Shown: piece after piece, positions 18,139 through 26,190 of the stretch
Position numbering within the stretch: position 1 is the first letter of the stretch
Layout: the number at the start of each line of letters is the position of its first letter
Origin: Thermotogota bacterium
Lineage (GTDB): Bacteria; Thermotogota; Thermotogae; Petrotogales; Petrotogaceae
DNA length: 64,000 nucleotides
Direction: 5' to 3'
NCBI GenBank assembly: GCA_029780115.1
Contig: JAKOZG010000033.1
Location: 62,001 to 126,000, forward strand
Program-made: the position numbers and the translations under genes
The notes under the pieces: generated by a model
Seen by the model: only the letters and a program-made list of their open reading frames with translations
The model's database searches: none
What the model was told of the DNA's origin: nothing

Positions 18139-18537
18139 TTAACATCCTCCTAAAAAAATATTTTATTAATCACTTTAGGAATTATAAAAATCAAGTCATG
18201 TAGGTATTTTAGATTTAGATTTTTGTAAAAGTTTCTCCTTTTTTATTCCTTATTGATTGTTAGTTTCTTTAGCTTTTTCGGTACATTTAACGAAGGTGAG
18301 GGGGAGGGCGCAGCATTGTAATCATTAATAATTTCAAAGTTTTTTAGTTGCAAGAGATACAAATTGGGAATCTGAGTGTTTGAAATAAGTTGCCCGACCT
18401 TGCCTATTAAATTATTAAAGAAATCTGCGCCCCATAACCCAATTAACTTCGAAACTTTTTTTGAAATTTTTCATTAGCAAAATATTCGAATTAAATAAAC
18501 ACCCTACAAAATAATCGATAATAAGTCTTTTTAAAAC
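18139..18537. other. Intergenic region between a sugar-binding protein and GH42 genes
   Basis: About 400 AT-rich bases. They contain one degenerate copy of the dispersed hairpin repeat (18274-18330) and the GH42 SD (AGGAGG near 18147). I see no ORF, clear promoter or strong terminator here. Confidence 0.5.
18274..18330 (-). repeat. Degenerate copy of the dispersed hairpin repeat
   Basis: The plus strand reads TTTTTCGGTACATTTAACG, then AAGGTGAGGGGGAGGGCG. It aligns with TTTTTGGTACCTTTACCA, then AAGGAGGTGAGGGCTCCG of the trp array. It is more decayed than the trp copies. Confidence 0.55.
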
Positions 18538-19743
18538 TTATTTTAAACCAGCTTTTATCTTAGATACTGCATCATTAAGAGCCTCTTCAGGTTTTTGTAT
18601 CCCGTTAATTATATTACTTAACGCATCATCCATCGGAGACCATACTACAGCCATTTCAGGAATATTTGGCATAGGATCTCCTCCTGCAGCACTTTCAGTG
18701 AATGCTGCAACGATATTTGCAGGCACGGGTCCGCCTTGTTCTTCAATTATTTGAACAACATCAGTCCTCGATGGTAATCTTGGATCTGCTATATAGAATT
18801 CATATATTCCTTCTGCTGTAGCGAGATAATTAATAACAAATTCCATTGCAAAAGCCTTATTAGAAGACTTAGAATTGATCATTAACGCTTGGACTCCGAC
18901 AAAAGGTTTCATTGTTTTACCTGGTTCTACTTCTATTTTTGTTAATGGAATAACCCCGAAATCGATTCCTGCGTCAAGATAAGATTTCACTGCCCAAGGT
19001 CCATTAATTATCATTGCTGCTAAACCATCTAAAAACATTGAATCTACAATGTTATAGTTTACACCATAAGGAATAATACCTTCATCAAAGAAACTTTTAA
19101 TCAAATAGGCTGCTTTAATAGCTCCTTCATTGTTTAATCCAATATCTGAAACATCGTAACCGGTTTTTGGATCGTACTTAAATACATATCCTCCCAAAGC
19201 CGAAATGAAAGCGTAAGAATAGTATAATTCTCCTGCAGAAAAAAGGAATCCAGCGGTATCCGGTGTAGTAAATTGTTTTGCTATTCTTTTTAAATCATTA
19301 ATGTTTGTTGGAACTTCATCATCACTTATATAATCTCTGTTATAAAATAGTGCTTGACTTTCTATAGCGTAAGGTACTCCATATAAAACACCTTCATAAG
19401 TAAATGCTTGAATTCCAGATTCTGCAAATTTATCAAGTTCTAAAGCAGATCTTGGAATTGGTTCTAACAATCCGTTAACAACAAGTTCTCCTAACCAATC
19501 TTGAGCTCCTATTATAATATCTGGCCCTTCGCCAGCTTGTGCTGCCGTAAGAAACTTAGTTTTAATATCTCCAAAAGTAATCTGTTGAACTTCAACTGTT
19601 ACTCCTGTATCTCTGGTAAACTCTTGACCAACCTTGCGAATGAAATCTTGTTGTTTTTCTGAACTCCAAACAGTTAAGGTTACTGAAAACAAAGAAGTTA
19701 TCGATAATGTTACAAGTAATAAAACGGCAACAAACTTTTTCAT
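18538..19743 (-). CDS. Sugar-binding protein, MalE-like
   Basis: A 401-residue solute-binding protein. Signal peptide at 1-20 (KKFVAVLLLVTLSITSLFS); mature start TLTVWSSEKQQDFIRKVGQE, followed by FGDIKTKFLTAAQAGEGPDI, very close to Thermotoga MalE-type proteins. The SD is AGGAGG. No permease genes adjoin it, unlike the other two binding proteins, so it must use permeases encoded elsewhere or share those at 11383-13091. Its location between the GH42 and GH53 genes suggests galacto-oligosaccharides as ligand; maltodextrin is the alternative by similarity. Confidence 0.9.
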   Translation of the reverse strand: MKKFVAVLLLVTLSITSLFSVTLTVWSSEKQQDFIRKVGQEFTRDTGVTVEVQQITFGDIKTKFLTAAQAGEGPDIIIGAQDWLGELVVNGLLEPIPRSALELDKFAESGIQAFTYEGVLYGVPYAIESQALFYNRDYISDDEVPTNINDLKRIAKQFTTPDTAGFLFSAGELYYSYAFISALGGYVFKYDPKTGYDVSDIGLNNEGAIKAAYLIKSFFDEGIIPYGVNYNIVDSMFLDGLAAMIINGPWAVKSYLDAGIDFGVIPLTKIEVEPGKTMKPFVGVQALMINSKSSNKAFAMEFVINYLATAEGIYEFYIADPRLPSRTDVVQIIEEQGGPVPANIVAAFTESAAGGDPMPNIPEMAVVWSPMDDALSNIINGIQKPEEALNDAVSKIKAGLK

Positions 19744-19865
19744 CTTTACATCCTCCTTAGCGTAATTTTTATTAAACTACTTTAAAAGTTCTAAATATAT
19801 CTTTAATAAAGGAATAAGAGTGTTTTTAATTTTTAAAAAAATTTAAGTTATATTCTTATATTATA

Positions 19866-19911
19866 GTAAACGAAGCTGGCGGGAGCTCCGCCCTTGTACC
19901 CATCGAAGTTT
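19866..19911 (-). repeat. Degenerate copy of the dispersed hairpin repeat
   Basis: The plus strand reads GTAAACGAAGCTGGCGGGAG, then CTCCGCCCTTGTACCC. It shares the CTCCGCCC and GTACCC parts of the trp units. It lies just past the GH53 stop codon in transcript direction. Confidence 0.6.
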
Positions 19912-19947
19912 ATTTCATAAAATTCTAAAAAATTGTATTCTGTATCG

Positions 19948-21105
19948 CTACTTTTCCCACATGCCAAAATATTTTAAAGAATCAAGAGCGTTGCCCCCAA
20001 AATCAAACAATGTTTGATTATCCCAAGCGTTGCCTTCTCCTGTTTTCCAGCCTACCCCCTCTACTGGAATCCAAGCGGGTTCCCAGTAAAAAACACCAAC
20101 TCCCCTACCGTTTGGAACCTGATTCACTGCTTCCATAACAGCATTAATTGCTTGTTTCTGTCCTTCAACAGATGCAGGAAATCCCGCAATTCTTGCCTGT
20201 TCTTCTCCAAAGATATTAAGATGATTATCACCATTTTCTAAGGTCCAAGCATAAGCAAATTCAGCTATAATAACATCTTTATCGTATCTTTGGGTGATAT
20301 CTTTCATATTGTATTTGAGATCATCTATGGTTCCATGCCAATATGGATAATACGAAAGACCTATAATATCGAATTCTACTCCCTGTCCAATTATGCCGTC
20401 AAAGAGCCATCTAGCTGCTCCATTATCTCCACCTTGATCTGTATGAAGCATAATAAGAACCTCTTCATCTTTTGAAAGACTATCTTTAACTCCTTGGATT
20501 CCTGAGTTCAACAGTGTTGCAAGCCCCTCAAATCCACCAACTTCTTCGCCAGCTGCAGCCCAAGTTTTTCCATAAGGCCATAGAATACCGCTTCTGATTT
20601 CGTTTCCAATCTGTACCATATCTGGAAGAGCTCCCTCATTCTTTAATATAGTTATTACATCTTTTGTATATTCGTAAACAGCTAATTTTAGCTCTTCAAA
20701 AGATAGATTTTCCCAAGCTTCTGGTATTTCTTGTTTTCCTGGATCAGCCCACCAATCGCTATAATGGAAATCTAATAAAAACTTAAATCCTTTATCTTTT
20801 GCTCTTTTTGCAATGGCTAGAGTTCTTTCTAAACCACAATTACCTCCGCCTTTGTTGTCCGGATCCACCCAAAGCCTTAACCTTATCCAATTAAAACCAT
20901 TTTCTTGTAAAATATCTAGAAGGTCTCTTTCTAAACCATTTTGGAAATATTTACCACCGTAAGATTCTATTTCATATAATGTGGAAATATCTGCACCTTT
21001 TATTAAGTGTCCTTGTAATTCTTTGGAATATGAAGAAGAAAACATTGTAGAAAAGATACCTCCTAACAAAAGAAATAAAATAATTGATAAACGTATATTC
21101 TTCAT
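19948..21105 (-). CDS. Arabinogalactan endo-beta-1,4-galactanase, glycoside hydrolase family 53
   Basis: Cuts beta-1,4-galactan (type I arabinogalactan side chains of pectin) into short galacto-oligosaccharides. Signal peptide at residues 1 to about 25. The barrel starts with KGADISTLYEIE and includes NWIRLRLWVDP and LLDFHYSDWWADPGKQ. The acid/base is Glu169 in VQIGNEIRSG and the nucleophile is Glu282 in VIIAEFAYAW. The 385-residue length is typical of a single-domain enzyme. A promoter and a LacI-type operator lie about 145-170 bases upstream, pointing to galactose-regulated expression. Confidence 0.95.
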   Translation of the reverse strand: MKNIRLSIILFLLLGGIFSTMFSSSYSKELQGHLIKGADISTLYEIESYGGKYFQNGLERDLLDILQENGFNWIRLRLWVDPDNKGGGNCGLERTLAIAKRAKDKGFKFLLDFHYSDWWADPGKQEIPEAWENLSFEELKLAVYEYTKDVITILKNEGALPDMVQIGNEIRSGILWPYGKTWAAAGEEVGGFEGLATLLNSGIQGVKDSLSKDEEVLIMLHTDQGGDNGAARWLFDGIIGQGVEFDIIGLSYYPYWHGTIDDLKYNMKDITQRYDKDVIIAEFAYAWTLENGDNHLNIFGEEQARIAGFPASVEGQKQAINAVMEAVNQVPNGRGVGVFYWEPAWIPVEGVGWKTGEGNAWDNQTLFDFGGNALDSLKYFGMWEK

Positions 21106-21248
21106 TCTTAGCCTCCTTGACTTTTTTCACATGAGTATTTTTTGAGAAGTAAAATCTAAGTTTACAACAAATAATACGAGTAAATAAGAAAATTTTATCA
21201 TTTTAAAAAAGTGAAAAATACTAGAAAGATTGTAGTAGATTATTTATC

Positions 21249-21266
21249 GATACCGTTAACGATACC
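21249..21266 (-). promoter_or_regulatory. LacI-family operator at the GH53 promoter
   Basis: On the minus strand it reads GGTATCGTTAACGGTATC, centred on the palindrome CGTTAACG. It matches the site at 24741-24758 at 15 of 18 positions. It covers the expected transcription start just past the -10 box (21273-21278), a position suited to repression. Confidence 0.85.
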
Positions 21267-21272
21267 AATACA

Positions 21273-21300
21273 ATTATATCGATGTTTACATTAAAAGCAA
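21273..21300 (-). promoter_or_regulatory. Promoter of the GH53 galactanase gene
   Basis: On the minus strand, TTGCTT, 16 bases, then TATAAT (21278-21273). The -35 box is a partial match and the -10 box is consensus. Confidence 0.7.
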
Positions 21301-21399
21301 AATTGGTTTTTAGGTGTTTAGAAGAAATTAAAATGAAATAGAATGGATTAACTAAAAATATCTGTATTTTTCTCTTTTTCTTAAAAAATTTGTAAATAA

Positions 21400-21425
21400 A
21401 TAACCCCTTGTTAACAAGGGGTTAT
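21400..21425 (-). terminator. Terminator of the lacI-galT-galK operon
   Basis: ATAACCCCTTG (21400-21410), loop TTAA, CAAGGGGTTAT (21415-21425). On the minus strand it is followed by TTATTTACAAATTTTTT. Confidence 0.88.
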
Positions 21426-21482
21426 CTTTTAAAACAAATAATTCATATTTATTCAAGTTTTTTAGAGTGTTTATTTGATAAG

Positions 21483-22637
21483 CTAGAGCTGTCTAACTCC
21501 ATTTTCAAGTGTAGTTACATAAAATTCTGGCTTTAATTTTGTTTTTTCATGATAATTTTTAGACACGATTTTTATGAAAGATTCTACATTATTGTTCTCA
21601 ACCAAAGCTATAGCACATCCTCCAAATCCTGCTCCAGTCATTCGTGCACCAATACACCCAGGCGTTTTTAAAGCCTCTTCCACAATTGTATCTAATTCAA
21701 ATCCTGTTACTTGGTAGTCATATTTTAAAGAATTATGAGATTGAACTAATAGCTCACCAAAACCTTTTAAATCGTTGATCTTCAACAACTCTGCAGCCTT
21801 GATAACTCTCTGATTTTCTGTTATAACATGCTTTGCTCTTTTGTATTCAATTTCATTTTTTATGTATTTTAAATCATCAAGTGTACACACACACAAATTA
21901 TTTATGTTCTCTTTTTTTTCTTTTTTTATAGTTTCTAAAGCATTTTCACATTCTTGTCTTCTTTGATTGTAATTTGAAGTAGCTAGTTCTCTTCTTTTGT
22001 TGGTATTCATTATAACTAAAGAATATCCATTTAAGTAACAAGGTATATGTTCATACAAAAGATTTTGTGTATTTAATAATAAGGCGTGATCTTTCTTTGC
22101 GTTAGCCACAGTGAATTGATCCATTATGCCTGAGTTAACGCCAATAAATTTATTTTCTACTCTTTGTCCCAATAATGCAAGGTATTTTTTGTCTATTTCT
22201 TCTGGTTTTTGGATGAGAAATAGTAACATGTATCCAATCAGAACTTCTAAAGCTGCTGAAGATGAAAGACCGGCACCATGGGGAAGGTCTCCCTTTATCA
22301 ATATATTACAGCCTTTCAATGAATATCCGTCTTCCAATAGAAATTTGATTACACCTTTTGCGTAGTTGCCCCAGCCATCTTCGCTTTTATATTCTATAGT
22401 TTTGTTTAAATCTACTTCTAATTCACTAGAAAAATCGATAGATTTTAAATGTATCCTTTCATCATTTCTTGGAGACATAGCTCCATATATTCCAAGATTA
22501 ATTGCTCCAGGAAGAACGTATCCGCCATTATAATCGATATGCTCCCCTATTAAGTTAATCCTTCCAGGTGAAAAAAAATGATAAATTGTTCTTTCTGTTC
22601 TTCCATAGATATTTTGAAATTTAGTTGTTAAGTTCAT
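21483..22637 (-). CDS. galK: Galactokinase
   Basis: GHMP kinase that phosphorylates galactose at C1 with ATP, the first step of the Leloir pathway. The 384 residues show the galactokinase signature GRINLIGEHIDYNGGYVLPG, the ATP loop LPHGAGLSSSAALEV and the C-terminal MTGAGFGGCAIALV. It lies 4 bases after galT in the same operon and is followed by a terminator. Galactose would come from the GH42 and GH53 enzymes encoded downstream. Confidence 0.97.
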   Translation of the reverse strand: MNLTTKFQNIYGRTERTIYHFFSPGRINLIGEHIDYNGGYVLPGAINLGIYGAMSPRNDERIHLKSIDFSSELEVDLNKTIEYKSEDGWGNYAKGVIKFLLEDGYSLKGCNILIKGDLPHGAGLSSSAALEVLIGYMLLFLIQKPEEIDKKYLALLGQRVENKFIGVNSGIMDQFTVANAKKDHALLLNTQNLLYEHIPCYLNGYSLVIMNTNKRRELATSNYNQRRQECENALETIKKEKKENINNLCVCTLDDLKYIKNEIEYKRAKHVITENQRVIKAAELLKINDLKGFGELLVQSHNSLKYDYQVTGFELDTIVEEALKTPGCIGARMTGAGFGGCAIALVENNNVESFIKIVSKNYHEKTKLKPEFYVTTLENGVRQL

Positions 22638-22641
22638 TGTT

Positions 22642-23631
22642 TCAACCTCTTTTTTTAAATTCTTCTATGGCATTTCTTAAAGTTACCGCCGTTTCTTCTA
22701 CAGCAAGAGTATTAGCTGCAGCCCATGCACCCATTTCACTTGACGCGTACCATTTTATTTTGTCCTTGTCTCGAAGCGGCGGATAAAATTCTATATGGAA
22801 ATGATAGTATTTATTAGAATCTTTATATTCTTTAACGTTTACAGGTGTTTGATGAACATTCATCATATAAGGAAAAGGCTTATCAAAAAGTGTATCGAAA
22901 CCTCCTGTCAATAATTTTAAAGCATCAGCTAAATCCCATTTTTCTTTGTCTGTGAACTCTGAAAGGTTTCCCTTATGATATTTACTTACAATAAAAGCAC
23001 CATAGGGATAATCGGTGAAAAAAGGAAGATAAACAAGGAAAGAATCATTTTCAAAAAGCATGCGCTTTTTAAAATCTTTTTCCTCTTTATTCATATCGCA
23101 AATAAGACATCTTTCATTGCCTTCGTAATATTCTTTACAACTATCGAGTTCCACCTTTATCTTCAATGGAAGCCATGAATATGCATATAATTGACCATGA
23201 GGATGAAGCATCGTCACTCCTACTTCTTTTCCTCTATTTTCAAAGGGAAAAATGTATTTAATTTTTTCGTCTTTAGATAACTCGTTGAATCTATCAACCC
23301 AAAGATTAACAAGTTTATATATATGTTCAATTGATAATTGAGGTAACGTTGTATTGTGATCAGGAGAGTATAAGATTACTTCACATTTTCCGTAGTTTTT
23401 TTCAACTTTATACAACTCCGTGCCTTTCACATTTGGTTCGTCAGGTTCTAATTTTAATGCAGGAAAGTCGTTGTCATAAGCGTAAACATCGTAGTTTTCA
23501 GGAACTTTTTTCCCAGGGCCGGGACAAAATGGACACCAATCTTCCGGGAGATGGGGCCTGTTTTGTCTATTATCAGCAACAATTGTCCATGTTTTTAATA
23601 ACGGATTCCATCTTAGTTCTGCCACATTCAC
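22642..23631 (-). CDS. galT: Galactose-1-phosphate uridylyltransferase
   Basis: Exchanges UMP between UDP-glucose and galactose-1-phosphate through a uridylylated histidine. The active-site HPHGQ lies at residues 143-147 (catalytic His145). Cys33 and Cys36 in DWCPFCPG and the pair in CLICDMNKEE are probable metal ligands. The 329-residue length is normal for the bacterial enzyme. It sits 6 bases after the LacI-type regulator and just before galK. UDP-galactose epimerase (galE) is not in the window. Confidence 0.96.
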   Translation of the reverse strand: MNVAELRWNPLLKTWTIVADNRQNRPHLPEDWCPFCPGPGKKVPENYDVYAYDNDFPALKLEPDEPNVKGTELYKVEKNYGKCEVILYSPDHNTTLPQLSIEHIYKLVNLWVDRFNELSKDEKIKYIFPFENRGKEVGVTMLHPHGQLYAYSWLPLKIKVELDSCKEYYEGNERCLICDMNKEEKDFKKRMLFENDSFLVYLPFFTDYPYGAFIVSKYHKGNLSEFTDKEKWDLADALKLLTGGFDTLFDKPFPYMMNVHQTPVNVKEYKDSNKYYHFHIEFYPPLRDKDKIKWYASSEMGAWAAANTLAVEETAVTLRNAIEEFKKRG

Positions 23632-23637
23632 CCCTCC

Positions 23638-24675
23638 TTAAGCAGATTTTCTAATAATAAGTTCAACATCAAGAATCTTTTTAACAAAAGAATTGCTTAT
23701 TCTATCAGATTTTATTCTTTTATAAAGCATGTTAAAAGCTTCATATCCCATTTCTTCTTTCTTAACTCTAATAGTAGTTAATTCAGGTTCGATCAAACTA
23801 GAAAAGGTAATGTCATCGTATCCTACTATTCGAACATCCTTCGGTATTCTTATTCCATGTTCTTTCAATGCCTTTATAGCTCCATAAGCTATAAGGTCAT
23901 TGTAACAAAATATTCCATCAAATATTTCTTTTTGTTTTAGCATTTTTGTTACTTCATCGTATCCAGCTTGAATGTGGTAGCCTTCATGTATTTTGTCACA
24001 AATCTTGATATCTTGATCTTGTACTTTCTTTCCTTTTTCTTTAAGTGCTTTTTTATAACCTTCTACTCTTCCAAATGAGGCTGAATTGTATAATTCATCA
24101 GTTATCATCTTTATCCTTTTGCAACCTTTTTCTATCAAATATTTAGTGGCAATATAACCACCTTTTACTTCATCACTATATATTTGATCTACATCCCAAC
24201 CGTCATATTCTCTTCCAACTAAAACTATGGGAAAGCGTTCCCTTATCAACTCTTTTATATCTTCATAACTTTTCTGCATCGGAAATAGAAGTATACCATC
24301 AACTCTTCGTTCAAGAAGAGTTCGAATAAATTGTTCTTCATTTTCGTATAATCCTTCAGAGTTCATCATTATTATCTGATAGTCTTTTTCTTTTGCTGCT
24401 CTATCAATACCTTTAAACACTTCAGAGAAAAATGGGTTGGAGCTATCTGGAACAATAACGCCGATAGTATTACTTACTTGAGATTTTAACATTGTAGCAT
24501 AAGAATTTTTAACGTAACCGAGTTCATCTGCTATTTTTTCAATCTTTTCTTTTGTTTTAGGATTGATATCTGGTTTATTATTCAACGCTCTGGAAACAGT
24601 ATTTACAGATACTCCAGCTTTTTCGGCAATATCTTTGAGAGTTACAAACTTTGCTTGAGTTAACTTAATCACCAC
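23638..24675 (-). CDS. LacI-family transcriptional regulator of galactose genes
   Basis: A 345-residue repressor: helix-turn-helix at residues 12-35 (TLKDIAEKAGVSVNTVSRAL), hinge KIADELGY, then a periplasmic-binding-protein-like effector domain (VIVPDSSNPFFSEVFKGID). It is co-transcribed with galT and galK, so the likely inducer is galactose or a galactoside. Matching operators lie at its own promoter (24741-24758) and at the GH53 promoter (21249-21266), suggesting self-regulation plus control of the galactanase. It starts at tandem GTG codons (24675 or 24672) with only a weak SD. Confidence 0.93.
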   Translation of the reverse strand: MVIKLTQAKFVTLKDIAEKAGVSVNTVSRALNNKPDINPKTKEKIEKIADELGYVKNSYATMLKSQVSNTIGVIVPDSSNPFFSEVFKGIDRAAKEKDYQIIMMNSEGLYENEEQFIRTLLERRVDGILLFPMQKSYEDIKELIRERFPIVLVGREYDGWDVDQIYSDEVKGGYIATKYLIEKGCKRIKMITDELYNSASFGRVEGYKKALKEKGKKVQDQDIKICDKIHEGYHIQAGYDEVTKMLKQKEIFDGIFCYNDLIAYGAIKALKEHGIRIPKDVRIVGYDDITFSSLIEPELTTIRVKKEEMGYEAFNMLYKRIKSDRISNSFVKKILDVELIIRKSA

Positions 24676-24712
24676 CTTTTACAGAATATATTAAGTCGCT
24701 CATCAATTCCAA

Positions 24713-24718
24713 TTATAA
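24713..24718 (-). promoter_or_regulatory. -10 box of the lacI-galT-galK promoter
   Basis: TATAAT on the minus strand, 38 bases before the first GTG. The -35 position is poor and overlaps the operator at 24741-24758. Confidence 0.55.
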
Positions 24719-24740
24719 CCTTTTTTGGAAATATTTTTTT

Positions 24741-24758
24741 GGTAACGTTAACGGTACT
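24741..24758 (+). promoter_or_regulatory. LacI-family operator at the lacI promoter
   Basis: GGTAACGTTAACGGTACT, with the palindromic core CGTTAACG. It differs from the GH53 operator at three positions and overlaps the -35 area of the lacI promoter. Confidence 0.85.
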
Positions 24759-24886
24759 AATACCATTTTACACTAAAAGAATAAAAAAACAAAATGTTTT
24801 TTCTACTTTTATACTATTTTTACACCACAAGATTTTTAATTATGTTAACCTTTATTCAAAAATTAAATAAAATCTACTTCGGATTA

Positions 24887-24914
24887 TTGACAAAAGAAAT
24901 TATTATGATATAAT
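24887..24914 (+). promoter_or_regulatory. Promoter of the Mrp/NifX-like cluster
   Basis: TTGACA (24887-24892), 16 bases, then TATAAT (24909-24914) with an extended TG at 24906-24907. Confidence 0.9.
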
Positions 24915-24937
24915 ATATATGAAATAATCATATATAT
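24913..24937 (+). promoter_or_regulatory. Perfect inverted repeat overlapping the -10 box, probable PadR operator
   Basis: ATATATATGA (24913-24922), AATAA, TCATATATAT (24928-24937): 10-bp arms with a 5-base centre, starting inside the -10 box. PadR regulators bind AT-rich palindromes of this kind, and a padR gene ends this operon. Autoregulation is an inference. Confidence 0.75.
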
Positions 24938-24953
24938 GAAAGGAGGTAATATC

Positions 24954-25253
24954 ATGCCAAATCTAGATGGAACAGGTCCCTGGGGTTTAGGCCCTATGAC
25001 AGGTAGAGGATATGGATGGTGCGGCAGAGGATATGGAGGCGGGTATAGACACAGACATAGACATGGGTATAGACATGGTTGGGGTCCTGGACCTAGGGGA
25101 TATGGTAGATGGGCAGGGGCATATGACTATCCGGCTTCTTCCTTAAGAGATGACAGAGCTTTGTTAGAGCTGAAAAGACAGTACTTACAAGAAGAATTAA
25201 ACTACATAGAAAAAATATTAAAAGAGACTGGCAGTACTGGGAAAGAAGAATAA
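24954..25253 (+). CDS. DUF5320-type Gly/His/Arg-rich small protein
   Basis: A 99-residue protein with the DUF5320 start MPNLDGTGPWGLGPMTGRG, usual next to NifX/Mrp-type clusters. It continues with a Gly-rich stretch and a His/Arg cluster (RHRHRHGYRHGWG, about residues 31-43) that could bind metal. The C-terminal 35 residues look like a helix or coiled coil (LELKRQYLQEELNYIEKILK). I start at ATG 24954 because AAAGGAGG lies 7 bases upstream; the ATG at 24936 precedes that SD. The function is unknown; the context suggests metal or Fe-S handling. Confidence 0.85.
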   Translation: MPNLDGTGPWGLGPMTGRGYGWCGRGYGGGYRHRHRHGYRHGWGPGPRGYGRWAGAYDYPASSLRDDRALLELKRQYLQEELNYIEKILKETGSTGKEE

Positions 25254-25266
25254 GTTTATCACCATA

Positions 25267-25301
25267 GCACAACTCATTTTTTGAATAAAAATGAGTTGTG
25301 C
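25267..25301 (+). promoter_or_regulatory. Stem-loop between the DUF5320 and first Mrp genes
   Basis: GCACAACTCAT (25267-25277) and ATGAGTTGTGC (25291-25301) form a perfect 11-bp stem with a 13-base loop. No T-run follows. It may limit read-through or set mRNA stability between the small first gene and the ATPases. Confidence 0.7.
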
Positions 25302-25338
25302 AAGCTTTTACAATTCAACGTTTGAAGGAGAGATTAAT

Positions 25339-26190
25339 TTGTCGTTGAAGATAGCAGTTTTAAGTGGCAAGGGCGGAACTGGCAAAACTACAATATCTAC
25401 AAACTTAGCTAAAGTTCTTTCAAAAAATAGGAAAGTTTTGCTCTTAGATGCAGATGTTGAAGAGCCGAATGATCACTTATTTTATAACATTACATTCGAA
25501 AAAGAAAAGTCTGTGAATATATTTATTCCCAAAGTAAATAAAGAGACTTGTACTTTGTGTGGTTTATGTGCAAAAGAATGTCAATTTGGTGCTATAAACG
25601 TTTTTGAAAAAGGGGTTTTTGTTTTTCAACACTTATGCCATGGTTGTGGAGTTTGTTCTGAAGTTTGTCCGCTAAACGCAATTGATGAAGTATCAAAAAG
25701 TATTGGACAAATTAAATTTGGAACATCCAATTTTTTTGATTTTGGCATGGGACTTATGAATATAGGAGAACCTTCAGGCGTAAGAATCGTTAGAGAACTG
25801 AAAAAATACATTTCTAATAATTATGATGTAACGATAATTGATGCCCCTCCTGGAACCTCGTGTCCAGTTGTGGAAGTTTTGCAAAACGTAGATTTTGCAA
25901 TTTTAGTAACCGAGTCTTCACCTTTTGGTTTACATGACTTAAAATTGGCTGTATCTTTGGTAAGAGAAATGGGAATTGCGTTTGGGGTTGTAATTAATCG
26001 TTATGATCCTTCCTTTTTTGAGTTAGAAGATTATATTGAATCAGAAGATATCACTTTACTTATGAAAATTGAGTTCGATAAAAATATAGCCAAATGGTAC
26101 TCTCAAGGGTTCTTAATTGTAGACAAATCTGAAGAGCTCTACAAGAATTTCGAAGTTTTATTTGAAAATATAATAGAGGTGATAAAATGA
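25339..26190 (+). CDS. Mrp/NBP35-family ATPase with ferredoxin insert (first copy)
   Basis: A 283-residue P-loop ATPase with the deviant Walker A GKGGTGKTT near residue 10 and LLLDADVEEPND. At about residues 65-120 it carries two 4Fe-4S motifs: CTLCGLCAKEC and CHGCGVCSEVC. IDAPPGTSCPVVE is the later switch. Such proteins resemble Fe-S carrier or scaffold ATPases and the MinD-like proteins of NifX clusters. I chose TTG 25339 because GAAGGAGAG precedes it; the ATG at 25291 lies in a hairpin arm without an SD. It overlaps its paralogue downstream by 4 bases. Confidence 0.9.
   Translation: MSLKIAVLSGKGGTGKTTISTNLAKVLSKNRKVLLLDADVEEPNDHLFYNITFEKEKSVNIFIPKVNKETCTLCGLCAKECQFGAINVFEKGVFVFQHLCHGCGVCSEVCPLNAIDEVSKSIGQIKFGTSNFFDFGMGLMNIGEPSGVRIVRELKKYISNNYDVTIIDAPPGTSCPVVEVLQNVDFAILVTESSPFGLHDLKLAVSLVREMGIAFGVVINRYDPSFFELEDYIESEDITLLMKIEFDKNIAKWYSQGFLIVDKSEELYKNFEVLFENIIEVIK

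Larger units (their letters stand above)
21106..21482. other. Regulatory region between galK and GH53 genes
   Basis: About 380 bases holding the GH53 promoter and operator (21249-21278) and the galK terminator (21400-21425). The GH53 leader (about 21106-21266) shows no clear RNA structure or ORF. Confidence 0.6.

Noticed and set aside
25291-25338. N-terminal extension of the first Mrp ATPase from ATG 25291
   Set aside because: That ATG is in the 3' arm of an 11-bp hairpin without an SD; TTG 25339 has GAAGGAGAG in front.
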